Assembly: GCF_003003255.1 (NCBI RefSeq) | Contig: NZ_PVTD01000001.1 | Location: 372,001-436,000 of the forward strand | Direction of reading: 5' to 3' | DNA length: 64,000 nt | Source of the DNA: Aliiruegeria haliotis | GTDB taxonomy: Bacteria; Pseudomonadota; Alphaproteobacteria; Rhodobacterales; Rhodobacteraceae | In this document: one piece after another, positions 43,742 to 51,983 of the stretch | How the letters are laid out: every line of letters starts with the position of its first letter | How positions within the stretch are numbered: the stretch's first letter is position 1 | Notes under the pieces: model-generated | Told to the model about the DNA's origin: nothing | Database searches by the model: none | Seen by the model: only the letters and a program-made list of their open reading frames with translations | Translations under genes and position numbers: made by a program

Positions 43742-45265
43742 TCAATCGGGCGACGGTGACCAGCCGCGCAGGGCGGCGCGGTTGATCTTGCCATTGCCGG
43801 AATGCGGCAGGCTCTCCATGTGAACAAAGACGCGCGGACATTTGTAGCGCGCCAGCGTTTCGGCCGCGAAATCGGCGATCTCGGCTTCGGGGAGCGCAGT
43901 GGGACCGGTGTAGAAGGCGCCGATCACACGCGTATCCGCCTTGACCGTGACCTCGGCGCAGGCGACCTCGGTGATGCCGGGGTGGTGCTGGAGCACGGTC
44001 TCGACCTCCATCGGCGAGACCCGGTAGCCGCCCGCATTCATCATGTCATCATCGCGGCCAAGGTATCGCAGGGCACCGTCCGCGCCGAGGCTCACCGTAT
44101 CGCCGGTCAGGAACCATTCGGCGGCGTAGCGGGCGGCCGTCTCCTCCGGCGCGTCGAGATACCCAAGCATCAGCCCCGGATCGCTCCGGCAGATTGCCAG
44201 CGTACCCGGCGCGCCGAGCGTTACCGGCTTCCGGTCGGGGCCAAGCACGGCGATCCGGCGACCCTGCTGTGGGAAGCCGAGCGTTCCCTGCGGGGCCGGA
44301 CGGGCCGGGCTGCCGGAGATGTAGGTGGAGCATTCGGACATGCCAAGCGCCTCGTGCACCCGGGTTCCGGTGGCGGCCTCCCACGCCGCGCGCAGGCGGT
44401 CGGAGAGCTTTTCCCCCGCCGCAAGACCGTGGCGGAGCTTCGGCAGGTCCGGCAGGGTTGCTTGCTTCAATATCTGCCTGTAAACACCCGGAGCCGCAGC
44501 AAAAAGCGTGGCGTCGTGACGCCTGAGGAGAAGCGGGATCTGCGCTGGCGTGATGCCCTCGGCGGGGATCAGCGCGGTGGCGCCGATGGCCCATGGATCC
44601 ATCAGACCTGTGCCGAGCGTGAAGGTCCAGTTGAAGGCGCCCGCATGCAGCAGCCGGTCGCTCTCCCGCAGGCCGTACCAACCCTCCCACATCATCTGCC
44701 GCGCCCAGACCGCGCGGTGGGCATGGACCACACCGCGTGGCGACCCGGATGTGCCGGAGGTGTAGATAATGTAGGCAGGGCGATCCGGCGGGCCAAGGTC
44801 GGGGGCGATGGGCGGCGTTGCCTCCATTTCCCGCAGCGCGAGGCTTGGCAGAACCGGCGCCGCGCACCCCTCCGGCAGAGAGATCTCTGGAGCGGCGACG
44901 ATGGCCGCCGGGCGGGTTTCCTTCGCGATGCGGCTGATCTCCGGCACGGTCAGGGCGGCGGAGGCCGGTATCGGCACGATCCCGGCCCAGATCGCGCCGA
45001 GGTAGGCCAGCGGAAACTCCACCTCGTTGCCGAGTCGCATGAGCAACCGGTCGCCCGGCGACAGGCCCTGCGCCCGCAACCCGGCCGCGATCCCTGCCAC
45101 CGCCTGCGCCAGCGCCCCGTAGCGCCAGCGGGAGGCGCGGCTGGGCGACAGGATCGCAAGCGCTGTCTTGTCCGCGAGCCGCTCCGCCGGATCCAGCACA
45201 TGGGCGGCCATGTTGAAGGCGTCAGGCGGAGGCGGGGCAGGTGGGGTGGTATGGATCGACAACAT
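43742..45265 (-). CDS. Acyl-CoA synthetase, AMP-forming (benzoate-CoA-ligase-like)
   Basis: This adenylate-forming ligase of about 507 residues activates a carboxylic acid and joins it to CoA. Core motifs are AYIIYTSGTSGSPRGVVHAH (P-loop), MSECSTYISGSP, WFLTGDTVSLGADGALRYLG with the hinge GRDDDMMNAGGYRVSP, and the catalytic Lys in PHSGNGKINRAAL. Overall layout resembles benzoate-CoA ligase-type enzymes, but the acid is not identifiable. The ATG at 45265 is preferred; an in-frame ATG at 45331 would add 22 residues. It is divergent from the XRE-cupin regulator at 45520. Confidence 0.88.
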   Translation of the reverse strand: MLSIHTTPPAPPPPDAFNMAAHVLDPAERLADKTALAILSPSRASRWRYGALAQAVAGIAAGLRAQGLSPGDRLLMRLGNEVEFPLAYLGAIWAGIVPIPASAALTVPEISRIAKETRPAAIVAAPEISLPEGCAAPVLPSLALREMEATPPIAPDLGPPDRPAYIIYTSGTSGSPRGVVHAHRAVWARQMMWEGWYGLRESDRLLHAGAFNWTFTLGTGLMDPWAIGATALIPAEGITPAQIPLLLRRHDATLFAAAPGVYRQILKQATLPDLPKLRHGLAAGEKLSDRLRAAWEAATGTRVHEALGMSECSTYISGSPARPAPQGTLGFPQQGRRIAVLGPDRKPVTLGAPGTLAICRSDPGLMLGYLDAPEETAARYAAEWFLTGDTVSLGADGALRYLGRDDDMMNAGGYRVSPMEVETVLQHHPGITEVACAEVTVKADTRVIGAFYTGPTALPEAEIADFAAETLARYKCPRVFVHMESLPHSGNGKINRAALRGWSPSPD

Positions 45266-45519
45266 GGCCTTTGGGTACGCAAGCGGCGGTGGCCGCGCAA
45301 GGTTGCAGGCCGTGTGGGCGGCACCACGCACAGGGGCTGTTGCGCTTGCAGCTCCGGGCGGGCGTCACCCTGTTTGGCGGACGGCCCGATGCGCACGGCA
45401 AGGACCCGCCGCAGGCGGGCCCGGCCCAACGGAAACTGTGGCGCGCCAGCGCTGCGGTTTCGGGCGGGAGCCCCCCGGCCCCATTGCGCAGGACCCGCGT
45501 GCACCCTACAACCCGCCCC

Positions 45520-46158
45520 ATGCCTTCGAACCGCCATGACGAGACCGACCCCCGCTCGCTGATCCGCATCGCCCGCGAAAGCGGCGAGGCCATAGAGGCC
45601 GCGCCAGTCGATCTCGGGGAACGCGTGCGGGAATTGCGCAAGGCCCAGGGCTGGACGCTGGAACAGGCGGCGGGGCAGGCCGGGCTTGCCCGCTCGACGC
45701 TGTCAAAGATCGAGAACGGTCAGATGTCGCCGACCTACGAGGCGCTCAAGAAACTCGCCGACGGGCTGAAGATCTCCGTTCCTCAGCTTTTCACCCCGCC
45801 CGCGAAGGTGGAGGCCAACGGCCGCATGGTGGTCAACACCGCCGGCGAAGGTTCGGCCCATGCCACCGCGACCTACGAACATGAATTGCTCGCCGACAAG
45901 CTCACCAGCAAGAAGATGCTGCCCTACCGCGCCCGCATCCGTGCCCGCTCGATGGAAGAATTCGACGGCTGGGTGCGCCACGAGGGGGAGGAGTTCCTGC
46001 TGGTCCTGACTGGTGTGGTCCGGCTCTTTACCGAGTTCTATGCCCCGATCGAGCTGCGGCGCGGTGACAGCGCCTATTACGATGCAACGATGGGGCACAA
46101 CGTGGTTTCGGTCAGCGCAGAAGATGCGACCATTCTCTGGGTGACGTCGCTGACGTGA
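45520..46158 (+). CDS. XRE-family regulator with C-terminal cupin domain
   Basis: This 212-residue regulator has a helix-turn-helix (LGERVRELRKAQGWTLEQAA, then GLARSTLSKIENGQMSPTYE) at about residues 31-85. A cupin domain (about 130-208) follows, with HEGEEFLLVLTGVV and ELRRGDSAYYDATMGHNVV. Such proteins sense a small molecule through the cupin and often regulate an adjacent catabolic or transport gene. The divergent acyl-CoA ligase 254 bp away is the likely target. Confidence 0.88.
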   Translation: MPSNRHDETDPRSLIRIARESGEAIEAAPVDLGERVRELRKAQGWTLEQAAGQAGLARSTLSKIENGQMSPTYEALKKLADGLKISVPQLFTPPAKVEANGRMVVNTAGEGSAHATATYEHELLADKLTSKKMLPYRARIRARSMEEFDGWVRHEGEEFLLVLTGVVRLFTEFYAPIELRRGDSAYYDATMGHNVVSVSAEDATILWVTSLT

Positions 46159-46182
46159 CGCCGCGCGCCCGGGGCCGCGGTC

Positions 46183-46413
46183 CTATTCGGCGGCAATCAG
46201 GCGTGGCACTGGCTGCGCGCCGGGCAGCAGCCGAAGCTCGACCGCCTCGATCCCCTCGGCGGGTGTCAGGTCGTGGGTGTCGGCAATGTATTCGGCCAGC
46301 AACTCACGGTTTCCACGGAACCGCACGAGCGCGCAGGGATCGGCATGGGGGAAGATGTCTGCGACGCGGTCGATGTGGTCATGCCAGTCCATCAGTAAAT
46401 CCCTCCAGGTCAT
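46183..46413 (-). CDS. Small conserved-looking hypothetical protein, 76 residues
   Basis: I do not recognise a family. The protein is soluble and acidic, starts MTWRDLLMDWHDHIDRVADI and ends LLPGAQPVPRLIAAE, with a central VRFRGNRELLAEYIADTHDL. AAGGGAGGA lies 3 nt before the ATG, a strong signal that it is a real gene. An AT-rich upstream region with a perfect 7-bp inverted repeat (46450-46468) probably holds its promoter. It converges with the XRE-cupin gene. Confidence 0.7.
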   Translation of the reverse strand: MTWRDLLMDWHDHIDRVADIFPHADPCALVRFRGNRELLAEYIADTHDLTPAEGIEAVELRLLPGAQPVPRLIAAE

Positions 46414-46859
46414 CCATTCCTCCCTTGGCGCGATTGTTTCCCCGACGTTACCGCAGAATTGCTGCGGTGCGGAAACTTTGTTGCGTTTCGGTCGATATTT
46501 TTGAACTAAACCACTGGTCGGGATGGATTATTTCAATGTCGTGAGAATTGCTAAAACGCGGCATTTTCAAGGAGTTAGCGCCAACATCCACCGGCGCCGA
46601 AGCTGCGAATCGATGCCGGCGATTCGGGCAGGTACAACCTGATTCGCGCGCCCTCCGGACCGGCCTCAACCGGGGCGATTATCCCTCGTCTGATGGCACG
46701 TCCGGCGCATCGGTTCGCCCGTCATCGGATCAGGTCCCGGCGGTGTGCCCGCGCCATAGCCCAAGGCTCCGAGTGTCCGGAACGGCCTGTGGTCGAGGAC
46801 AGGCGCAGGAGAGCGGGACTGTGCGCCCGCCGATTTCGCCTCGCCCGACGTCGTGGGCG
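46414..46859. other. Gene-free region with an AT-rich island
   Basis: These 446 bp separate two minus-strand genes. The left 190 bp (to about 46605) are clearly AT-richer than anything nearby and contain the inverted repeat plus promoter-like stretches. AAGGAGTT at about 46568 resembles a ribosome site, but no frame follows it convincingly. The right 250 bp are GC-rich, with no gene, known motif or clear repeat. Confidence 0.45.
46450..46468. promoter_or_regulatory. Inverted repeat upstream of the 76-residue gene
   Basis: ACCGCAGAATTGCTGCGGT is a perfect 7-bp inverted repeat with a 5-nt centre, 37-55 bp upstream of the ATG at 46413. It lies where an operator would be expected in the otherwise AT-rich leader. 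The binding protein is unknown. Confidence 0.4.
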
Positions 46860-47480
46860 CTACTCGTCCCTTGGGAGCAGCCCGAGCCCGCGCAGGTAGA
46901 TCCCGATACCGGTCTCCAACAGATCCTCGGGCGGAAAGGGGGCGCGGCCACCGGGGACACCCCGTGCATAGAGCTCCACGACACCGTGGGACATCGACCA
47001 GATATGGGCCGAGACCATCTGCGCCGGCGGGCGTTTCTCGGGCGGGATATGCTCGGACAATTCCTGCGCGGCACGCTCCAGAACCAGCTTGGAGCGTGTT
47101 GCCGCCGCCGCCAGCTCCGGCGTGCGGTTCACCGACAGGCCGCTTTCGAACATCGCCTTGTAGTGACCGGGGTATTTCATCGCAAAGGCGAGGTACGCCC
47201 GGCCCGTGGCCTCGAAACTCGCCAGCGCCGAGGGTTGACCCTTGTCGAAGGCAAACTCCATAAGGTCCGCGAAAATCTCGAAGCCTTGCCGCGCGACCTC
47301 CGCTATCAGGTCCTCTCGCCCCTGGAAATGGCGATAGACCGCGGCCGGGGTCACACCGGCCGCCTTGGCTGCCTCGGACAGGGTGAAACCCTGCGGGCCC
47401 TTTGCATCGATCAGGTCCAGCGCGGCGTCGACAAGCGCCTGGCGCAGATTGCCGTGATGATAGCCCCGTTTCTTAGGCAT
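46860..47480 (-). CDS. TetR-family transcriptional regulator
   Basis: This 206-residue repressor-type regulator begins KKRGYHHGNLRQALVDAALD. The TetR helix-turn-helix is FTLSEAAKAAGVTPAAVYRH at about residues 32-51. The C-terminal ligand domain includes YLAFAMKYPGHYKAMFE, typical of the WHG/TetR_C_33 group. Its start overlaps the end of ppk2 by 8 bp, so it is translated from the same transcript. The ligand and targets are unknown. Confidence 0.9.
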   Translation of the reverse strand: MPKKRGYHHGNLRQALVDAALDLIDAKGPQGFTLSEAAKAAGVTPAAVYRHFQGREDLIAEVARQGFEIFADLMEFAFDKGQPSALASFEATGRAYLAFAMKYPGHYKAMFESGLSVNRTPELAAAATRSKLVLERAAQELSEHIPPEKRPPAQMVSAHIWSMSHGVVELYARGVPGGRAPFPPEDLLETGIGIYLRGLGLLPRDE

Positions 47481-48345
47481 GAATCAGGGCAGGACCTCCG
47501 CAGATGAGCGAGTCCGGGGTGCCGACGATCTTTTCCTTCTTGCCAGCATAGTCGATCTGGCTCAGCACCAGCCGAATGCTGGCAATGCGTGCGCGTCGCT
47601 TGTCGTCGGCCCGGATCACGGTCCAGGGCGCGTAGATCTCATGCGTGAGGTGCAGTGTCTCAGAGATCGCCTCCGAATACTCGTCCCAATAGTTCAGCCC
47701 GTCCACGTCGATCTGGCTGAGTTTCCACTGCTTCAGGGGGTCGTGCTCCCGCGACAGCATCCGGTTGAGCTGTTCGGCCTGGGATATGTTGAGCCAGATC
47801 TTGAACAACCGGATTCCATCCTCGACCAGCAGTTTCTCGAAATCCGGAAGCTGCTTGAAGAAGGCCTGACGTTGGGCGTCGGTGCAGAATCCGAACACCT
47901 TTTCCACCACGCCCCGGTTGTACCAGGACCGGTCAAAGAGGCAGATCTCGCCGCCGGCGGGCATCTGTTCCACGTAGCGTTGGAAATACCATTGCTTTGC
48001 CTCGCGGCTGGTCGGTGCGGACAGGGCAACCACGCGGGCGGATCGCGGGTTCATGTGTTCCATGAACCGCTTGATGGCGCCGCCCTTGCCGGCTGTGTCG
48101 CGCCCCTCGAAGACAACGGCGATCCGTTCGCCCGACTTCTGCGCCCAGGCCTGAAGCTTCACCAGTTCGATCTGCAGCTTGGCGAGGGTCTCGTCATATT
48201 CCTTGCGATCCATGCGAGAGTCATAGGGATAGCTCTCGTTCAGGATCGGCTTGCCATTGGCCTTTGCGATGGCTTCCCGAACATGCTCCGGGGCATGCTT
48301 CTTGTAGAACGTGCTGATGGCACCATCGAACGGCAGCTTGGACAT
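47473..48345 (-). CDS. ppk2: Polyphosphate kinase 2 (PPK2)
   Basis: This 290-residue kinase moves phosphate between polyphosphate and nucleotides. Walker A GRDTAGKGG is at 81-89, the Walker B/lid motif LFDRSWYNRGVVE at about 136-148, and the conserved NPRSARVVAL and WYFQRYVEQMPAGGE lie between. One-domain length fits class I PPK2. Nucleotide preference cannot be read reliably. It belongs to the minus-strand run metA-hydrolase-ppk2-tetR, with a 48-bp gap to the hydrolase. Confidence 0.93.
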   Translation of the reverse strand: MSKLPFDGAISTFYKKHAPEHVREAIAKANGKPILNESYPYDSRMDRKEYDETLAKLQIELVKLQAWAQKSGERIAVVFEGRDTAGKGGAIKRFMEHMNPRSARVVALSAPTSREAKQWYFQRYVEQMPAGGEICLFDRSWYNRGVVEKVFGFCTDAQRQAFFKQLPDFEKLLVEDGIRLFKIWLNISQAEQLNRMLSREHDPLKQWKLSQIDVDGLNYWDEYSEAISETLHLTHEIYAPWTVIRADDKRRARIASIRLVLSQIDYAGKKEKIVGTPDSLICGGPALIHA

Positions 48346-48393
48346 GTCTTTCTTACCCTCTTGATCGCGGGACAGTATGTCGGCGCGACCGGG

Positions 48394-49269
48394 TCAGCGC
48401 AATCCGGCCCTGCCGGCCGCGCGATCAATGGCCGCAAGCGTTGCCGACGGGTCGACGTGATGCGGCATGTGGCCGACGCCCTCCAATTCGGTAAGTGTTG
48501 CGTCGGGCAACAGTTTGCTCAGCGGACGCGCATGCACCTGGATCGGAACGATGGTGTCGGCGGTGCCATGCAGCAATTCCACCGGCAGGTCGAGCGCCGG
48601 GTAGCGCCGGGCCATCTCCGTGACATGGGGTTTGAGCCCGCCCACCTGCCGGGCATTGGCGCGCAGGCTCACGGACCGGAGTGTCAGGTCGATGCCGATG
48701 TGCTCCGCATAGCCATCCGGCGCCGGTTGCGGGGCGAAGACAGATCCGACAGAGCGGTGGGCAAGGGCGCGGGGCAACAGCGCCGCCACGAGCGGCACGA
48801 CGATCGCCGCCCCGACCCGGTTGGATGCGATGCGGTACCACGGCCCCAGTTCTCCCGGCCAGGGCATCGTTGCCCCGGCCAGCGAGACAACGGCGCCGAC
48901 GCGCTCGGGGTGGTCCAGGGCCCATGCCATTGCAACGGACGCGCCGTAGGAATGTCCGACAACCACCGCGCGCTGCACGCCCAGCCGTGCCGCAGCCGCA
49001 TCGAGCACCGCAGCCTGTTCGGCCGGGCTGTCGCCTCCGGTTTCGAGCGGTTGGGAATGACCGAGCCCGGGCCGATCGAAAGCGATCACCCGGTATCGAT
49101 CCACCATGCGCGGGACGAGGTCCCAGGTGAAGTCGCGGGTGTTTCCATTGGCCCCGTGGGTCAGGATCACGACCGGGCCCGCGCCTTCCTCATGCACGTG
49201 CACCTGCTGTCCGCCGATATCGAGCAACCGTCCCGTGGGCGGGTAAAGGTCGGCTGCGCGGCGCGCCAT
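48394..49269 (-). CDS. Alpha/beta hydrolase
   Basis: This 291-residue hydrolase has the oxyanion segment LTHGANGNTRDF, the nucleophile elbow VVGHSYGASVAM (Ser), an acid in LLHGTADTIVPIQ and His in EGVGHMPHHVDP. AFDRPGLGHSQP also fits the haloperoxidase/epoxide-hydrolase-like branch. A cap region around residues 140-200 is present. No substrate is evident. It begins 3 bp after the metA stop, so the two are co-translated. Confidence 0.9.
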   Translation of the reverse strand: MARRAADLYPPTGRLLDIGGQQVHVHEEGAGPVVILTHGANGNTRDFTWDLVPRMVDRYRVIAFDRPGLGHSQPLETGGDSPAEQAAVLDAAAARLGVQRAVVVGHSYGASVAMAWALDHPERVGAVVSLAGATMPWPGELGPWYRIASNRVGAAIVVPLVAALLPRALAHRSVGSVFAPQPAPDGYAEHIGIDLTLRSVSLRANARQVGGLKPHVTEMARRYPALDLPVELLHGTADTIVPIQVHARPLSKLLPDATLTELEGVGHMPHHVDPSATLAAIDRAAGRAGLR

Positions 49270-49272
49270 GAC

Positions 49273-50199
49273 CTACCAGTGACCGGTGCCGATCGCATCC
49301 AGGTTGAACGGCGTGGACTGGTAGATCTCGTTGATCCAGTTGCCGTAGAGCAGATGCGCGTGGCTACGCCAGCGGTTGGTGGGCACGTTCTGTGGGTCGT
49401 CGTCGGGGTAGTAGTTCACCGGCACGTTGATCGCCTTCGAGGCCGCAACATCCCGGTCATACTCCTCCTTCAGCGTGCCGCTGTCATATTCGAAGTGGTT
49501 GAACATGTAGAGCGCACGGTGTTCGGGGTCCTCGATCAGCGCCGGGCCGACCTCGTCCGAGCCGATGAGCGGGATCAGTGCCGGGACGGCCTCGACCTCG
49601 TCCTGACGCATCTCGGTCCAGCGCGACACTGGCATCAGCAGGTCGTCGGAAAACCCGCGCAGATAGGGAGAGGCGGGGGCGAGGTTCTGGTGCCGGAAGC
49701 AGCCGAATGCCTTCTGCGCCAGCATGTGCTTGGGCACGCCGTGGAAATGGTTGATCATCGCCATGCCGCCCCAGCAGACGCCGAAGGTGGAATGCACATT
49801 GGTCTGCGTCCAGTCGAATATCTGCGTGAGCTCTTCCCAGTAAGTCACTGCTTCAAAAGGAAGATGCTCGACCGGAGCGCCGGTGATGATCAGCCCGTCG
49901 AACTTCTCGTCCCGTATCTCGTTCCAGGGCTTGTAGAACTCCGCCATATGCTCGGCGGCAGTGTTCTTGGTCTCGTGGGACGAGATCCGGATCAGGTGAA
50001 GATCGATCTGGAGAGGCGTCGCGCCGATGAGCCGGGCGAACTGCGTCTCTGTCTGGATCTTCTTGGGCATCAGGTTCAGCAACGCGATCCTGAGCGCCCG
50101 GATATCCTGACGCGCGGCCCGGCCTTCGCCCATGACCATCACGCCTTCGTTCTGCAGAACGTCATAGGCGGGCAGGGTGGATGGCATCTTGATGGGCAT
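49273..50199 (-). CDS. metA: Homoserine O-acyltransferase MetA, probably acetyl-CoA specific
   Basis: This 308-residue enzyme acylates homoserine, the first committed step of methionine synthesis. The catalytic Cys142 is in [14 protein letters not shown] and the conserved His-Phe-Glu appears in [17 protein letters not shown]. Residue 111 in GAPVEHLPF is Glu. In this family Gly111 marks succinyl-CoA and Glu111 acetyl-CoA use, so this is likely MetAA, a homoserine O-acetyltransferase. No SAM-II riboswitch fits in the 38-bp gap upstream, and the gene is probably read through from the ATPase gene. Confidence 0.93.
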   Translation of the reverse strand: MPIKMPSTLPAYDVLQNEGVMVMGEGRAARQDIRALRIALLNLMPKKIQTETQFARLIGATPLQIDLHLIRISSHETKNTAAEHMAEFYKPWNEIRDEKFDGLIITGAPVEHLPFEAVTYWEELTQIFDWTQTNVHSTFGVCWGGMAMINHFHGVPKHMLAQKAFGCFRHQNLAPASPYLRGFSDDLLMPVSRWTEMRQDEVEAVPALIPLIGSDEVGPALIEDPEHRALYMFNHFEYDSGTLKEEYDRDVAASKAINVPVNYYPDDDPQNVPTNRWRSHAHLLYGNWINEIYQSTPFNLDAIGTGHW

Positions 50200-50237
50200 C
50201 GGGTTTCTCGCGGTTGGGAACGTCTGAGATAGGGCGA

Positions 50238-51116
50238 TCAGGCCGCGCGCTCAAGGGCGGTGGCCACGAGTGCCTCGAAACTGGCGGGGCTGTTCGCGGC
50301 GGCGACCTCTTCGGCGGTGACCGTCACGCCCCAGTTTCTGGCCATCGCGGCATAGGCCGGTTGGCGAGCCGCCATGGCGCGGCGATAGGCAAAACGGACG
50401 AAGGCATCGGGATCGACCTCCGCTTCGCCGACATCCTGTTCGGCAAGGAAGTCACCCCAGCATTCCATCAGGAAGCTGTCGCGGTAGCACATCGGTTTGG
50501 GCGCCCGTTCGAAGCGCCGCACGAGTTCGTCGCTGTGGTCATCGGTGCCCTTGATCCAGACCAGCAGCATCGTTTCCGCGAGTGTCCGCAGGATCGGGTC
50601 TTTGGGGTCGTTCGGGTCTACCACTTCGCAGATCGACCCGCCGGAATCGCAGACGAAATGCGGGTAGCCGTAGATATCGCCGGCCCGCCTGGCAAAATGC
50701 GGCGCATCGAGCAGGGCCGCGCGTTCGGCGTCGTGGTGCTGGTCCTGCCGCTTGCGATATTCCGCAAGGCTCAGCCCCGCCCGTGACGGGTCGCCGGGTT
50801 TGCCAAGGTAGTTGGAGAGCGGGGCAAGGTTGTCGAAGGTGATATTGGACCCGATGTAGATCGAATCCGACATCAGGAGCGCCCGCAGGGGCGGCACTTT
50901 CATCGCCTCGCGTTTGAACTCGTCCGCGATAAGCTCGCCCATGTAGCGGGTGCCGATGCGGTAATCGACCGAGTAGTGAAACCAGTCGCCATGTCCGCGC
51001 AGCATGTTCGAGACATGGGTCTTGCCCAGCCCCGACATGCCAAAAAGCATCAGGCGTTTCTCGGGCGCGGCGGCCCAGGCGTCGGCGGAGGCATACAGGC
51101 GGGGCAGGTAGGTCAT
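50238..51116 (-). CDS. P-loop ATPase/kinase-like protein of unknown role
   Basis: This 292-residue cytoplasmic protein has a Walker A loop GMSGLGKTH at about residues 26-34. [18 protein letters not shown] and [14 protein letters not shown] follow, the latter a likely acidic Walker B-like site. It ends in a helical region of about 90 residues. I recall similar proteins annotated simply as ATPase in Rhodobacterales; no reaction is known. Both chemistry and partner are uncertain. It is the first gene of the run leading to metA. The ATG at 51116 gives a start just before the P-loop strand; longer versions run into repeat array 2. Confidence 0.75.
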   Translation of the reverse strand: MTYLPRLYASADAWAAAPEKRLMLFGMSGLGKTHVSNMLRGHGDWFHYSVDYRIGTRYMGELIADEFKREAMKVPPLRALLMSDSIYIGSNITFDNLAPLSNYLGKPGDPSRAGLSLAEYRKRQDQHHDAERAALLDAPHFARRAGDIYGYPHFVCDSGGSICEVVDPNDPKDPILRTLAETMLLVWIKGTDDHSDELVRRFERAPKPMCYRDSFLMECWGDFLAEQDVGEAEVDPDAFVRFAYRRAMAARQPAYAAMARNWGVTVTAEEVAAANSPASFEALVATALERAA

Positions 51117-51983
51117 GGGCCAAGTGGTAGCGGGCGCGCGCGCGGTGTTCCAGCGGGATTGTGGCCCGGAGGCCGGATGCCGCAAGGGCGCCGCCCGGTT
51201 CATCGGTTCGCGGTGGGGGCGGTTGCTCGCAAGTCCGTCGCCGGACATGGCGGCCCAGCCCGCTTCGCGCTGAAGCCGCAACGATGGTGACGAACCATGT
51301 GAGACGGTCGAGGGCGCCTCCGCTCTGCGCGGCGGAGATGCTCGCTGAGCGCCCCAGCCGAGATCGTCCGCGGCGTGCCATGCCCGGGGCCGGGGATAGA
51401 CGAAAAGTGCGGAGGAGAGGCGTTTGGTCATAGCTGACCGCCGTCATTGGCGGCGCCTACATGCGGCAGCGCGGGTACTACGCGGAGTCCGCGTCGAAGG
51501 TGACGAAGCATTGGGGGCGGCCGTGGGCAGATCTTTCTTTGTCCGGTGGGGATGCTGGCAGAGCGTCCCAGCCGAAACTGTCCGCGCCGCGGCAAGCTCG
51601 GTGTCGGGGATGGGCGAGACATGTGCAGGAGGGGCCTTTGATCATGCCTGACCGCCGCGATCGAAGGACCGGCGGAGCCCGTACCGATGGTGACGAAGCA
51701 CGTCGAGCAGTCGTGGGCCATTGCATTCTGTCCGGAAGAGTTGCTGGCAGAGCGGCCCGGTTGAATCCGTCGGCGACGTGCCATGTTTGGTGTCGGAGGT
51801 GGACGGGGACCTGGAGGAGTGACCCTTTGCCGTGCCCGGGCGGGCGGCACCGGCGGAGGGTATCTGCGCTTTCCACGCCATTCCACAGAGCCTTCGCGCC
51901 ACGCGCCCGCGTGGCGCTGTCATCGCTTGCCGTGTCTGCAATGGCGCAACTATCCGGGGCGGAGCCGCAAGGCCATCGGCACC
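51117..51983. other. Longest gene-free stretch, filled mostly by repeat array 2
   Basis: These 867 bp lie between the ATPase start and the end of the RidA-like gene. Apart from the tandem units no gene was supported: short frames repeat with the units and so reflect the repeat, not coding. The left 130 bp (51117-51249) are likely leader of the ATPase operon. The right 120 bp (51861-51983) show nothing recognisable. Confidence 0.5.
51250..51860. repeat. Degenerate tandem repeat array of about 190-214 bp (array 2)
   Basis: Three successive units share ordered anchors. GGTGACGAA occurs at 51286, 51499 and 51689. GATGCTCGCTGAGCGCCCCA, GATGCTGGCAGAGCGTCCCA and TTGCTGGCAGAGCGGCCCG occur at about 51338, 51551 and 51740. 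GGAGGAGAGGCGTTTGGTCA and GCAGGAGGGGCCTTTGATCA, each leading into CTGACCGCCG, occur at 51411 and 51625, with GGAGGAGTGACCCTTTGCCG at about 51813. Spacings are 213 and 189-190 bp. The sequence just before unit 1 (GCCCGCTTCGCGCTGAAG, then ACGATG) resembles array 1 (GCCCGGCTACGCGCCGAA, then ACGATG). Confidence 0.75.

Noticed and set aside
50200-50237. A SAM-II riboswitch before metA, expected in many alphaproteobacteria
   Set aside because: Only 38 bp separate metA from the upstream ATPase gene, and the conserved pseudoknot elements are not present.
51428-51886. Frames in repeat array 2 that appear as internally similar proteins
   Set aside because: The protein similarity follows from the DNA repeat and shifts frame between units; no ribosome site or consistent reading frame.
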